NCBI RefSeq assembly: GCF_021018895.1
Contig: NC_079382.1
Span: 17,746,501-17,810,500 of the forward strand
Direction: 5' to 3'
Source of the DNA: Seriola aureovittata
Taxonomy: Eukaryota > Chordata > Actinopteri > Carangiformes > Carangidae
DNA length: 64,000 nt
The notes under the pieces are model-generated. The model was not told the DNA's origin. It ran no database searches and saw nothing but the letters and a program-made list of their open reading frames with translations. The position numbers and the translations under genes were made by a program. The first letter of the stretch is position 1. Each line of letters begins with the position of its first letter. Positions 13,701-28,758 of this stretch are shown here, piece by piece.

Positions 13701-16700
13701 TTTAAGAAAAAAGGGTTTGATTCACACTACCAACATCAGTTTTTATCATGAAAGTGAAACAAGTTATTGCAAATATAACTAAAGTATCACCTGTCGGCAG
13801 CTTATGTCTGAAAATATTGGTGTCGAAGGTGTTTAATGAGGATCCACGTTTGTCAAGCCATTACTTCTTCAGCATTGCTGATGGATGTGAAAAGTAGACA
13901 TGTCATATTTGGACCAAAACTCTAATTTGTTGAATTCAGCATTCTGTTAAATACTTGCTATATGGAGAAATTAAGCCATTTTTATAATAAATCAATTCAT
14001 TTTTAACTCCTGATGAGTGTTTTGAGCAGTTCACTGTGTTTGTAGGACTGTTTTTTTTTCTCACGCCATTAGAGGAGCTGGAGAGTGTTGAAGCGCCGTG
14101 TTGTCTCTCTCATTCTCTTGTAGCGTAAATGCCAGAGGTGCTCTTGTGAGTTGTTTGACTCCCATCTCTTGTCTCTGTTTTTTGCCCACATTGTCAGATT
14201 AGTCATGCCGTACAGCAAGAGGCTGCTGCTCTCTAGAGGACACTTAATTGTACGTGGGAGGTGATGCTTTCAAGAGTCGTTTTTCTGGCCAATTAAGGTA
14301 GCCAGGAAATCAGGAATTTGCCACAGAAACCTCCCTTCTCCTCTTGGCTGAAGTTGTTACAGAATACTTACTGTGGAGCTTATATCACCATCACTTTTTG
14401 TATCCAAGGTGTTGAAGTATTCTGTTTGTTTTAGTGGCAAGATTGGGCAGGATGTACAGGTCAGAAGTATGCTCAGATGTTATGTATTTCAGGATGGAAA
14501 TGGCCTACAGCACTGTTTCTCAACCTTTTGTAATGTATCTTGCAATTCTTTAGAGATTTAAAATCCCAGAGCTGAGAGGTCGAGAGCAGAGCTTTACCTA
14601 CAGTGTGGTGGAGGCGGCAGGCGTGATGGAGATTATGGGCTAATTTTACAACATTTAAATCAAATAGACACAATGTTTTTCCTAATCCACACTGCAGTGT
14701 GTCTTACTTTTAACTACAAGGTGCCTGTCATAACAGACACTTCATCTAATAATGTTGCCATCCAGGGATTTCAGAGCTGAGCACATGTGACGGCCCAAAA
14801 ACAAAACTGTATAAATATTTATCTGAGTGGATGTTGGTTGTTTTTCTCTGAGCTGACATTTAGGGGCAGAAAGCTGTGTAACACTGAGACTATGCCTCTA
14901 TTAAAAGAAGATCTTAAGAACTCAGAACAAAACAATCAATTAATTGAAGATTAATCTGCAGCTATTCTGATAATTATTTTAGTCCTCTTAAGACAAAATT
15001 AGAAAATGTCATTTACTCCAGCTGATTTAAAAAGTTTCTTTGTTTTATGAGGGATAGTAAATTGAATATCTTTGAATTTTTGACTCAAACAAGAGATTCA
15101 AATATGTCATCTTTCACTTCGGGAAACTGTGACGTCCAGTTTTCACTATTGTCTGACCATTTATAGACCAAATAATAATCAATAAATTGAGAAAAAATCA
15201 GCAGTTGCTGCCTTATGACTTCAACAATATCAAAATCAGTCTCTTATTATCTCATATTGGCAGACTTCAGATATGTTTTGCATCGTAACTGACATTTTGG
15301 AGCCGGTTTGTGATTCTTTTCGACTCATGCTGCTGCTGTTATTTTAACATTACCGTGCTCTCAGTTGTGGCTGCTATTTGGCAAAGGGAACTGAGTTTTC
15401 TTTAAATCCTGTGATGTAGTACACACTGTAGTACTTTTCTGTACATGAATGAGACAGCTGAGGAAAGGATGGACAGCTTCAGTCTTTATGTTACACTTTA
15501 TATCGTGTGTTAAATGGGTCAGATTTGCCACACGGGGTGTTCGGTTGGTTTACAGCACTAAGGGAAATTGCTTTATGGCACAGCGGGTCGAGTGTGTTGT
15601 CCTTGTAGCAGGAAAATACTGGAACATAGATGTGTGTTTTTGGCAGTGATGGAGGATGGAAGGAAAGAACAGTAAAAAAAAATATTGCTACTCAGTCAGT
15701 TGCTCTTCTGTCTGCACAGGAGAGTGGGACTAACCACCAATACCTTTTACATTAGCGTGGTTCACGACCTGTGAATCTCTGCCCACATCTCAAATTTTCA
15801 GCTATTAACATGTGAAAGTGAAGTAGAAAATGAAATGACATTTCAGTAACTATCAGTCTACTGTGGCAGAGAAAACACAGATAACAAAGCTCCCTTTTTG
15901 ACTTTTTAAAGCTTCTGGTGTTTCACATCTCGAGTGCCAGATGTAACAGACTTAGGGAGTGTGTGTGCGTGTGTGCGTGTGTGCGTGTGTGTGTGTGTGT
16001 GTGAATCTGACAGAAGGAACACCTATCACCAGAGCTGTTATTCATCTGAAATCATGAATTCATGTTCATCTTAATTAAGTGTGATAACACAATCTGAAAC
16101 ATGAATAAACTCATTGTATAATCTACAGAACATTTCAAACATGTGAGAGACGTCTTTAAAGTGCTCAGAAAACACTGGGAGTTTGAACGTCTACATTTCC
16201 ATAACAACTGGGCCAACGCCATCCTACTGAAGAAGATCATCTGATATGATCAAAAGCTCCCGATCAGCTGCTAAATGAATCTTGAGATGAGATTTTTCAG
16301 TCAAGATTTGAAATGATACAAATCTCATGTTGTGAAATTTAGATAAATGAGTTCAAGAAAGTCCGTCAACATTTTAACAACTGAAATCTGTTCATCAGCT
16401 TTGACCACGGAAGGTGTAATGGTGTAATTCAAGCTTGAGGAAATATGGTGTATTCATCTTTTTGTGTATTTATCATATAACTTTTTCTTTGTCCTTGTGG
16501 CTTTGCACTATACAGTGTTGGAAAGTTAAAACAACAACTTTAACCTCTAGTTACCTTTCAGAGTCAGAGTGATAATACAAAATATAATCAAAAATAAATT
16601 CTGCTGTATTATTATGAGTTAAAATTAGATGAGCTTTTATTGATTCCTGGAATAAATTCACAAGCTGCAATATTAAAGAAATGCTTACACATTAATTCAT

Positions 16701-18862
16701 TAAAATTTGGTACTTTAAATATATGTTGATGCTAATACTTCTGTACTTTTGTTCAAGTAAAATTTTGAAAACAGGAACTTTAAGTATTTCTACCCTGCAG
16801 ACAGTATAACTGGGTTTCCTGACATCTGAGTACGTTTTCCATCACTGGCACTGTAGTAATACTGCGGTCCATATGTCCCAAACTTTTCATTCATACATTT
16901 TTACCGAAGCTGCTCTTGTGCAGAATCTGTCACTGTAGTTTATATAATCTCCATTTGTATAACTTCACACTGTCTATCTGTCATTTTCACATTTTCTTCT
17001 GTTTAATGTATCCTAATGTATTTGCTGCTGCGGTGACTCAGCTTTCCCACAAAGACCATTAGCCTACAGTTTCATCCCGTCTCTGCACATGTTTGTCTAT
17101 GCGATAGTAAGTGAACGCACGGAAGTTACATCTTCACATGAATTTGCCTTGCCAGTCTGTTTAAATATATTAAATATATAATTGAGTCGTGAGGACATAC
17201 AGTGGCTGAGTTTGTTTGCAAAAGCTCTATTGAAAGCTCTACTGTACTCAGTGTGATTAGGAAAAATGGAGCCTGACAGGGAAATTATGTAAACAGACTG
17301 TTTGATTTGAATTGAAGGTCATGTTGATTTCTGTTGTTTCGTAGCCTCATGGATGGTTATTATGTAGCACCACTGCTTGTCCAAACATCCCAAGTGCTTT
17401 TAGCATTCATGTGTTTTGATTGACTCTGATTACCACTTTCTATTACATTCAAAGCTGAGATTCACAGTGTCAGGAGACCATATATCATGACTGCGGCTTC
17501 CGAACAGATGCTACTTTTCAAGGATGAAACCTTGTCGCTTTTTCATACTCAAAATATTTCAGAACCAGCGCCTCTTGAAAAGTGCTTTTGTGCAGAAAGG
17601 TTTTTTATCACCTTGAGAACTTCGGTAGTCGTGAACCAGGGAGGAATTTTTGGTGAACTGAAGGTGTATTGATTGAATTGAAACGCATCAATTTGCCTTG
17701 TAGTCTCAAGAAATGAATCGCTGTCGACTGTTTTGTAACCCAAAGGCGATTTGTATTTTGTCGGGTCTCGTCACAGTCCTTGCATTGTTGGGGGTCGATT
17801 GTGCTGTTGCCAGGGGTAATGCACACATGGTGCAATTCCCTCGTTCTGTGAGTGTGTCCGTGTGCCTGTAAGACTGTGGGGAATTGCTGGGCAGTTATTT
17901 ACATCCTAACATGGCCATCTATCTGTACACATTAACACAAAGATCAATCCTCCTCCCCCGCAGCCGTAGTTTACCAAGGCTGCTAATGGGCACCCATCAA
18001 GGCTCAATCATAATGAGACAAAAGGAAATCGCATTAAAGCTTCAGTGATTCGGTGAACTAGATTGACAAACACAAGGACGTTTTCCTAACGGGGATGAAT
18101 AGTCCCAATCACGGCATTAATTTATATGTTCCGGTGTTGTTATGGATACTTGATTATCCACGTAGACGGGAGGAGACTGGCGTCAAAGCAGAGGAATGAG
18201 GCCGGTCATGTACTGTACAAAGCATTACAGGTGCTCGGTTTGTTTCCCTGCGGTTGCTGTTGGCGTGAGGCTAAATAAAGCAGCAGGATGACCACAAACA
18301 CTTCACTGAGATCAGAACAGTCTACCCACTTTCATCCTTAAATGCCTGGGCCAATGTTCGACTGTCATATGCACTTATTTTTTATCATCTGTTAAACTGC
18401 AGATTAACTTCTTGGTTAATCATTTAAGTTGAAGAATGAAGAATGTCAGAAAATATTTTTTGAAAAATGGACATCACATTTCTCACAGCCAGAGTCACGT
18501 CTTCAAATTCCTTGTTTTGTCAAATCAAAAGTCCAAAACCCCTAAATATTCAATTTATGGTTGAAAGGAAAAGAAAGACAAAGCAGCAAATCCTCACATT
18601 TGAGAGGCTTGAACTAATGTTTGACATTTCTGCCTGAAAGAATACTTAACACAGATTCTTGATAAGAAAAATTACAGCTGCAGCTCTCAGGTATTTCCAT
18701 TATCGATTATTTCTTTGATTCATGAGCTGAAGCTGATGCTCAAATTGCTTGTTTTGTCCAATTAACAGTCCAAATCCCAGTTACATCCAGTTTACAGTGG
18801 AACTGCAACGAGTAATCAATCCAAAGAATATTTATTGGCAACCATTTTGGTAACTGATTTAA

Positions 18863-18893
<31 letters not shown>

Positions 18894-21800
18894 GCAGAAA
18901 TGACAAACATTTGATGTTTCCAGATTCTCAGATATGAGAATTTGCTGCTTTTCTTCACCTCACATTAAAGTAAACTGAATATTTTAGGGCTTTTGAATGT
19001 GACTTTGAAAGTGATGGACATTTTTCACTGTTTTCTGTTGTTTTATAGGTAATGAAAATAATTGTTTGTAGCAGCAGTTGCAGAAAATCGTAACATTCAA
19101 GAAGCTGGTGAATCTTGAAATAGTTGCGTTTTAAATGGTGTTTATAGCTCCAGGTGTTGGGATACCAGTCATGTGACTTGGTTTTTAATGATGCCTTAAA
19201 TCAAATCATCTTCACTCCTTGTACCTCCCACTTTTTCCTGAGTAAAAAATAAACGCGCAACAATCCTACACAACCATACTCAAACTTATTTAAACATATT
19301 TAAGATCCAGGGTCGATTGAATAACCTTTGTACGGGTGTGAAAAGCTACAATTTTCAATCCACTCTGTACAAAATGTACTGTAGAGTTCTGAGTGTGAAC
19401 TATAAAAGCTCTGCTGACAACTGATGAACCCCAGCACTTGTTCCATGATTCATTAATATATGAAGTCAGGCTGGATTTACGATTCAGCAATAAAAATTTT
19501 ATAATGTTAGAATTTATAATATGACTTTCCTGAACAGTAAGTAGGGTCAGTTGACAGCTGCTCCTGTGAACTGTTTAATTTCCTGCCATAACAGCAACAT
19601 CAAACAGAATACATACTCACCCTGTATGGCTCTGACAAAACACGATCCTCCGGCATCAAATGGGCGTTTGGCCAGGTCTTTGATATGCTGTTTTTCCTTT
19701 ACTCCCTCTTGAGTCTGGCAGACTTCTCTCAGTTTCTTCTCCCTGTGTCTTTGTCAGCTCTCTTCCCTTTGCTCTCTGTTTCCCACTCACAGCTTCACAC
19801 CTTCCCTCGCTGGTTCTCTCTTCCCCTCCCCTGCTCCTTCTCGCTGACTTTTTTTCCTCTGTGCTCCTCTCTCCAACGAGGTGAAAAACACACTTGTCAA
19901 ATACAGGTAGGTCATCACACCGTCTCTCATCCTTACCAGTTGCTAAGTACGAGGCGCTTTGATGCAAACAAGTTTTTCAGCATCGTCGTCGTGTGGTATA
20001 CTGTTGCTCCTGAATGGCCCAGCTTCTCTGGGACAAGATGGTAAAGGCAACAGCTGTTCAGTGTCAGTGTCCATGTGACAGAGCGGCTTAGGTGCCTCGG
20101 TGGTGCTGTTCAGACCTTTTTTTCACAGAAGGGTGAATTACTGGAAGCCGCTCCTCGTCCTCTTCAGTGATAATCGAGTGAAGATCTCGTCAGAGTTTTT
20201 CCTTTTTCACAGACGACAAATCTTCTGAGGGCTCAATATCTTCTGAGAAATCAAAGAAAGCAGCAAACATGGCAGTTTCTCACTTTTTCTGCAAAGTTTG
20301 AGCAACACTGGCAAGAAAAGCAGAATAAAGCCTCTTTGGATCCTCAAGGCTACACAGGTTGAATGACTTTTTGTCCCCTACCAGGCTTCTGCTTGCTGCT
20401 GGATGAAAAGGCTGCTTGGATGCACGCTGCTCTAACATCCTCACCAACACGCAGATTCAAGCGTGAGCCACTATTAGGAGAAATTCCCACATGGCCGGAA
20501 GCCTCATTCTGTATCAGAGCACTGAGCAACATGTAAGAGGAGGGAGGCAGAGGTGAGGAGGTGGAAGAGGTGGAGGAGTGGGATGGAGCGGAGGGGGGGG
20601 GGAGGAGCCGGAGGAGGAGTCGATGTGGGTGTCAGCAGCAGTTCAGAAGGAGCTGACTGTTTGCCTTTGCATTGTGTACAGCTGTATGTCTTCATCAGAG
20701 AGGAAATGTATTCATACAAGTCCTGGCTCCTTGAACAGCCTCACACGTCCCGCTTCATGATGACTTGGTTTGTGTTTGACCATGCACTCTCTTCAGCTGG
20801 CTGAGTGATTGTTGAAGCAGTCAGTGCTGATTGGCAGAGTTTTTAAACTGCTTTCAGTTTGCCAGGCAATCTCAGCTACCACTATCAGCTGTGCTTTTCA
20901 GTGTGTGTTTTGTGTTTCCTGTAGGTAAGACCTTACCTGTACAGATAAGCTTCTTGCTGTAGTTGCAACTATGGAAGGAGCTAAAGAAATTTGTGTGTTC
21001 ATTTTCATGAGTAACTGGTTTTGTGAGCTGAGAAACAAACCGAATTCACTCAGCGGAGAGCACACAGGGAAGACGTGTATTGAGGATATCTACAGGTAGT
21101 CTTGTGAATGTTTTAAAAATACAAGTCTTAAATATATGAAAGCTTTCAACAGTTTCTCTTACCTGGAGAAGACATTGTCAGTCATTAAATGTTTTTATGT
21201 CTGATTGCATGCTGTTGTGAGACGTTATGCACCTCTTTAACCAAAAATGGGATTGTGTCAAAAGTAGACTGTGTGCAGGAGGCTGTTCAATTCTTGTCTG
21301 TGGAGTTTCAGATGGGACCATCAGACCTGTTGCAAACACTGCTAGCTACAGTAGCTAGGGAGCTCATCATCTCGTGATGGGCGAGTGTACATTTTAGCAA
21401 AAACTAAAAGGGGCTATAAGTAAGTTTTCTCTGCTGCTGAACCAGGAGTAGGTGGTGGTGGTGATGGTCAGTGGCAGGGCTGCCACTTAACCAATATTTT
21501 TCTAATGATTAATCTATCGGCGGAGGAAACAGATGAAAATATCTATTTTCTGTTTGTTCCTTGCTGAACAGGTGGTTTGATAAAGTTCTTATTGGCCTTT
21601 TACTTTTTATTGCACTTACAATAATGTAAAGTTGAGTGAGAGTTGTCGTTAACTCCAGTAATCTTCAGTTATCTTCACTTCACCTGGTTCTGTGTCTCTG
21701 CCACGCTGTGTGCTCCGTGTGTGCGCCCTGTGTACCTGCAGCCCCGCCTCTCCCAGAGAGCAGAGAGAGCAGGCCAGAGGACAGAGAAGCAGTGTGACAA

Positions 21801-24800
21801 TAGATGATTCAGAAAATAAATACATGGTGGTGGCCGCCATAATCCATCAATGTATGGGAAACGATTTGTTGACGTAAAATGTTGTCATCAACTATGTTTA
21901 CTCTGTATCGGAAAGTAACAAGACCGTCCAACAGGGCTGGAGCTAGCTGGTTAGCATGCTAACTTCAGTAGAAGAAGTGATAGAATTAGAAGCAAAGCAA
22001 GAGTTAACATTGTAGTTGCTTTCCACCGCTGGATACAGCTCTTCACAAGTAGAGGAATTGAACTTGCAATGTTTCTTTGAGACTTGTAAGTAAACAGCTA
22101 TTAATGCTAACATTGGCTATATTCTTTTAATAATGGCTTAAAAATCCCTAAATGTAACTTGTTGAAGACTGAAACCCAGAAAATGCTTTCCAATTTTTTA
22201 GGACTTCTTCTGTGTCCCCAGAGTCATATCATTATGAGGATGAGGAGGAACATGGAAAAGATCAATAACAAGAGCTTGATATATTATTGACAAGAGGCTA
22301 GTCCAGGATAATAGCCATATAATATCCCCAGAAAATTCCCAGCATTCTTTGAGCCATTGGTTTTGACTGCTTGTTGTCTTTGGTCAAGAGCATCATTTAG
22401 CCTCTTGTTGCAAAGCCAAGCAAACACATTTATTCAGGACATGATCTGGCAAGATTATAAGTCTGAACACTTGGAAAAGCTCATCTGTTTCCTGCTTGTT
22501 GCTGGGTTGCTGTTCATATCAATAAGCAGTGTCCACTCCAGTTTAGAGCAGCCTGGTGACTGCTGTTGACGCAATGAGACTAACGCATTGTCACGTGTTG
22601 TGTAACATGCCATCAGCAGCCACCACACTTGTAAAGACATCAAGCCTCATACAGGTGAGCAGCAATGATGAAAATGTTTTAAAAGTATTTATAGATATAC
22701 AAGTTGTCCTCAAAGTAATATTTATAGCAGGTTTTCTCAGCATTTTCTGGCCAATCAGCCGCCTCCTAAAGCTGGGCATGCTATTAAAGACCCACAGGGG
22801 TTATGTGCACATCCTCCGAAGCTGACGAGCACATCATCAGTACAGTCGGTAGTAAGACTGCAGAGGTTGGTCTAAAAGGTAGTAATGACATAAGGCAGAC
22901 TGGCCCACCATTGCTTGTAAGTAAATGATAGAATGTAAACACAGTTACTCTTGACTCTACGAAAAACATTGCTCAATCGCGGTGTGGATTTGAGTTTGTA
23001 ATATTTTCTGTGCTGTTTTCAGCAGCAAGGAGGAGCTCCAAAAGGACTGTAGAAATGATGTTATCTTTCAAACTATATTAAAACCAAAGACAGACAAAGG
23101 TGGTTGAGTTGCTGTGGGAACTTGCGTTGAAGCCTGGTGTTTATTTTAATCAGCTTGTAGCGAAGCACGATACTACTAGGCTTATACTGTTGATTTTAGT
23201 GCATGAAAATACAAATAGAGGGCATCTCCAACAATTGCAAATGTGTTTGTTTGTATTTAAAACTTGTCACTTATATACTATATTAATGATTCTGATTACA
23301 TAACATTACAAGCATCAGTCTTCATTTATTTTTTCTTAAAAAAAAGAAAAAAGAATCATATAATATACAAGCAAATATAAATATTTCTGTCTTCCCCAAC
23401 ACTATTGCGAAAATAGAAGTAGCTCTTGGTAATTTGTATAATTTAAGTGTACATAATAATGTATTGTGAAGCGGCATGCCTTCATAAAATCAGTCTCTTA
23501 ACCACAACAAAGGTGTGTTAGCCTTGGAAATTGTTGCTGCTTTATGCAGTTATTAGAATGGAGGATTTGGTGACCGTTGCTCATCAACCTCCAGGAGGAC
23601 CCACTGAGGCGCCGCCGTTTGTCTGTCCCCTTTAGAAGTGACATCTTGCCTGAGCATCCTGAAAGGGCCACAACCGCTTCATCCTCACTGCGTGATTGAA
23701 CTGGTTCAGTAGACCGGGTCCAGCGCAGTTCTTTGAAAAAAATGTTCTTTCATGTGAATATATATCGCACCACGAAGCCGCAGGCTAGCTATTGATTATT
23801 AGCAGAATGAAATGCTAAGGATATGAGGCATGTGTAATGTATCCCTCAAGGAGTTAATGTAATGAGGCACACATATACGTTGATTGCTTGATTTACGTAG
23901 ATTTTACACTTCCCAGGCTTCCACCTACACAGTTGGTCCCTGTGACACCAGGTTACCAGGCTCAAGTGAATAATTGGAGAACGACATGGTAACCGTCAAT
24001 TACGAGCTGTATTTATTGATGTAGCAAGAATAATAAACATTCACTTTCTTTAAAGAGTATGGATTTATTTTGCAAGTGAAGCATCATTTGGATTACATCA
24101 ATTGTTTCAGTTCTGTTTTTCTAAAGAGAGAAAAAGGAACGAAAAAAAAAGAGACTTGAGTGGGTGAGATACCACCTGCTGATGCGTTCTGCTTTCCCCA
24201 TCTCTCTGGCAGAGGTAACTGAAGCAGGCAACATTGTCCACAGTGCAGCAGGTTGCCAGGATCCGCCCTGAGACGCTGAAGGCTTTCGATATTTTTAGGC
24301 TGTCCAGCGGATATCATCAGTGGGGCATCACACTACACAACTTCTCGCTTTTATGCCAAAGCTGGACAGTCAGTAATGAGCGCTGTTGGATTTGGCCAGT
24401 GCAAAGTGGGAGAAACAGGTGGAAAATTCCCCTTAGACCCTGTAGACTAATGTATCAGTGAAGTCCAGGTCACTTAAAAGCTGTCAAAGTATGGATATTG
24501 TGGGTGACCATTGATTTTTGTCCACATATGATACATAATTGTGTCAGTGCTACAGTGCTACAATAACCTTCCCATCCCAAAAGCTGGGCCAATTATTTCA
24601 AACGAATGCGGTTTAGAGAGAAAAAAAACCTATTAGTCATTTAATAGTGTGATTCTCTGCCTCAATTAAAGATAATTGCTTTGTGTGCCACACACCTCCC
24701 ACACTGTGTTGCTTGCCTTGTGGTAAATAACAATAGCGGCACTGAAAATAATGGCACATAAAGCTTTCCATCAGACGTGTAGCCTCCAGAAGCACTTGGT

Positions 24801-27800
24801 TGTCATCCTCTTCCCGCCTGAACGCAGTTTTGCATCCAATGTCAACTCGGGCTGCTCATTAGCTGTGACCAACCAAACGTAACATTTGTCATCAGTCAAA
24901 TGGTCTTTATTCAAACAAACAACCAAACGGTGTGCACTCGATTCTCTGTAAACAGGCACTGCCAACGTTGGCGAACCAAGTTGACCCTTGCTTCAAGTGT
25001 TGATAATATATCAAACAGGATTTTGTAATAAGAGATCAATAGCATTTGATGGACAGATTGGCTTTTGTAGTGGCGCCTCCCTGAACTGGCCCCATTACTC
25101 AGGTTTGAGAGTATTTCTCGTTCCTCCCAAGTCCCAAAGAGCCTGCCTTTGAATATGAATGTGACCTCAATCCGCAATTGGGGGGAAACAACATGAACAA
25201 GTCATTTAAAGCTCCAACTGATCTGCAAGCAAAGTTGACTGGAGGAGGGTCTTGTCTAGACCATGCGGGTGCGGGTGCGTAGATAATATTATCGATAGCT
25301 CATGAATACACCGATCCATCTAATGCTTCACTGAATCAAAATGAGATGGTTCTTCACATCAGTGTTGAATATATTTGAAACTCAATCGACATCTTCTTGG
25401 TACGGTCTTTAAATGGCATCTGTTAGTGTACGTTCTCAATATCTCACAGGTGCAGCGTATGTGTCTCTGCTTCTTGTTAATATGAGGATGTGTTAGTAAA
25501 ATGTTGTCTTCCTGCTGACTCATTGAGTCAAGTTGATGATTTTCTCTCAGCATGTGGAAGTTGAGAGCTGCTGGATCCCCTTCATGTTGATTTTTATTTT
25601 GACAAACCATCATTTTCTTTGATTGCAGCATTTCAGTCAAGCAGCTAAGAAGTAATTATAGTACAGAAATGCTGAGGTGGGCATCAGTCCTGCGTGGGAA
25701 TGCGTTGATGGGGGTGTGTTGCTTTTGGTTCCAGTGAGACACTATGATACGTTCCAGACAGTCCAGTTGGACTAAGGGCTGGAGAAAGCTCTGTCAGAAC
25801 TAGCTCATGTCGTGTTGTCTGGTGCGTTTTGAAAATCAAAGTGTCTATACTCACACGAGGGTGGTTTGAAAATGTGTTTTAAATGATTATCATGTCTCCA
25901 GCTTTTTAGACCGTCTGTCCTAGAAGGCATTCATAGTGCTGTACTCGGTTGTTCACATAGAAAGTGACAGCAATAACCCAAACCCGGAATCCTCTCTCAC
26001 CTCGCCGCATCTGGCCGATCACAGCGTGAAGGAGGGTGTGAATGTCGGATCATCGGCTTCGGAAAGTTACCAAAATGGTCGGTCAGTTCAAGTCAATTTT
26101 TTATTTACATAACACAAAATCATAACAGTTATCTTAGGGTACGTTTCCTATAGAGCAGGTTCAGAACGTTCTCTTTACAATATTATTTACATTATTTACT
26201 CAACAATTCCCACCATGATTAATCACTTCGCAACAGTGGCAAGGAAAAACTTCCTTTTACAGGAACTATTCGACTGTGACAAGCAGTTGTGATGGAGTGT
26301 ACTGGCCGCTTTACAGAACCATAAGTTTGAAAGTGTCAGACACCAAAACGCTTCTGGCGTGTTGCAAAGTAACCCACCGGGAATGTGCACTTGTACTTAT
26401 TTGATTGTGTACATAGCGTTTTGACAGATGATGCTGTGTTGTGGTCCTGCAAACACTGAGCCAGAATCAATTTTTTTTTGCTGGATGACAGAACTGTCTG
26501 TGTTGGTCAGATTCATCTAAATCAGGGTTTTTTCATGCTGGGTTAAACAGGGACTAAAATATGTTTGAGCTAACACACTCAGTGTGTGTTGTCACCAGAC
26601 AATGCACTGGAAAATTTGTAATCGTTCTACTCCGTACATATTTTGGTCTGTTATAAACAAATTGAAGGGATTTGTATAAATATGGTTGTTGTATGTTATT
26701 CGTTTAAGTAAATGATATCTTTTAAATCCTCAAATATCTGTCTAAAAAAAACCCCAGCATCATGTAGCTGTAGTTGCTTTGTAGAGGCTTGTACAGACGC
26801 ATTTAGTCCAACCCAATTTCGACGATCAGTAAATCATTTAACTCATTGTAAATTCAATACCTTTAGGTTTTAAATTGTGGTTTGGGCTAAACTACCTATG
26901 TGAATACATCACAGAAATTAAGATTTAATCACCAGATTAATAAAAATCTGAATCATAATTGAACAGCAGATGACTGAAGGCTTACACACGGCATTTTCTC
27001 ATTCACTACAACAGCAGCTTTTCTGGTAGAAGTAGCTTTTACACATTGTGTTAGTGCGGCCGTGAGCACAATGAATGAGCCTTTGCACTGTATTTGTCTT
27101 GTAAGTGTGTCTTTACAGAGTGCAGGTGGCGGTGTGTGCTTTGTGTCCGTATCATGACTCAGCCAGACAGTTATGAGTGTCTTCTGATGAATTTACCACA
27201 AGAACAGAGGAACTTGGGATTTCTGGAGGGAATATATCAAGTGGGGTGGCTGGTCTGGATATCTTGTTTGGATTTCAGCACCGCAGTGTCCTGTCACATT
27301 TCATCCGCTCGGGTGTTCAGAGGATTGAAACATTCATGCATTCTGGCAGTTTGGTGCTTATTTAAGGCGATCCACAAGTCTTTATTTAGCTGCCAGTGGG
27401 TGCATTGTTCTTATCTTCCTGTGGCCTTTGAGTGCCTCTTTGTAAAGAGAGAGAAGAAACACTACTAATGCTTCGCCTGTGAGAGGAAATTTTCATATTT
27501 CAGAAAGTCACCTTTCCCGCATCAATTTATCAAATAAAATGCAGGAATTTATGGTGTATTTACATCGCATGTTCTCTGCAGTTGTTAATCTGTCAGGTAA
27601 ACAGCTAAAATGTTCTGTTTGTTCCTGATGTATAGGCTGCTTGTTTCACACTATTGACCACATTTTTAGCACCGTGTTAATCAGTATTAGCTGTGTACTC
27701 ATCTCCACAGCTAACCTAATAGCTGAGGCTCCTTGCATCTTTTTAATGAGGGGCCCAGATGTCCCGGCACTCTCAGACCGATGCTTATTCCAACCACAGG

Positions 27801-28693
27801 GACCTGTGTGAGGAGGATACATGTGAGGCTAAAGCACAATCTCATTCTCACCTGATGAGCCAGCTGTTTAGCCTCCCTGTCATCTCTTTTGTTAGTGCTA
27901 GAACTACACAGTATGAAGACAACAGCTGTTGTTCTAAAAACATTATTTGTTTCATATGAGGAAGTGATTATTGGCCCTGTAGCTCTAAAATTGATCTTGG
28001 AATTGATTGTGATTAAAGATCAAATTAGTTGCCTGGTCTGCCCCTCAGTCCACTGCCTCACGGTCACTGTTACTCACAGGGGAGGGTTTGGTCAGTCCTG
28101 CTTGTCATTTAATGCGTCACACAGGTCAGTTTGTGCTCTGTCTAATTGTCACTTAATTTGCTTGTCACTGCTGTCGTGTCAGGTTTGTTTTGTTCCCACC
28201 AGCCGTCCAAGCCAATTGAGAGTAAAGCTATTTCTATCAGTTGTTATGATGCAGTAGACCGGCAGAGCAGATGATGAAGTTTATGTTTTGGTTATTTACA
28301 ATATTTATGTAAGGGATGTTCCCAACGACTAATTTCCCTATTGATTTAAATGAATTTGAATTTAGACTACTCAACTAATCTAAAAGTAAGAAAACACTCA
28401 GAACACAGTCCAAATTGAGAACAATTTAATTGGGATCACGGCGTCTGTGGATAAGCGATATCTTATAAGTCTTATAAGTGCAGCCCTCTTTCCTCGCAGG
28501 TTAACATCCACATGCATGTGCTGAATGTGGTTATGCATTGCAAACAACCGTATTTTCATTTTCTAGATCAAAACACTGCCCAACGCGCTAGTTTTATATA
28601 TATTAAAATGTTGTACATTAAAAAAATTATTAATAATTAATTTAACCGACTGGTAATTCTCTTGCTGATGAGCGATGTTAGCAACGTTTAATG

Positions 28694-28758
<65 letters not shown>

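Larger units (their letters stand above)
9642..18389 (+). other. aven intron 2, proximal part
   Basis: No exon recognised. It holds a possible dispersed repeat around 10005-10520 with poorly defined ends, a SINE-like fragment (about 13420-13535), a minus-strand copy of the GGGCTGCAAC repeat family (about 14920-15225), a GT/GC microsatellite (15957-16003), and a possibly constrained, homeobox-motif-rich stretch near 17930-18260. Open frames are short and look random. Confidence 0.6.
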
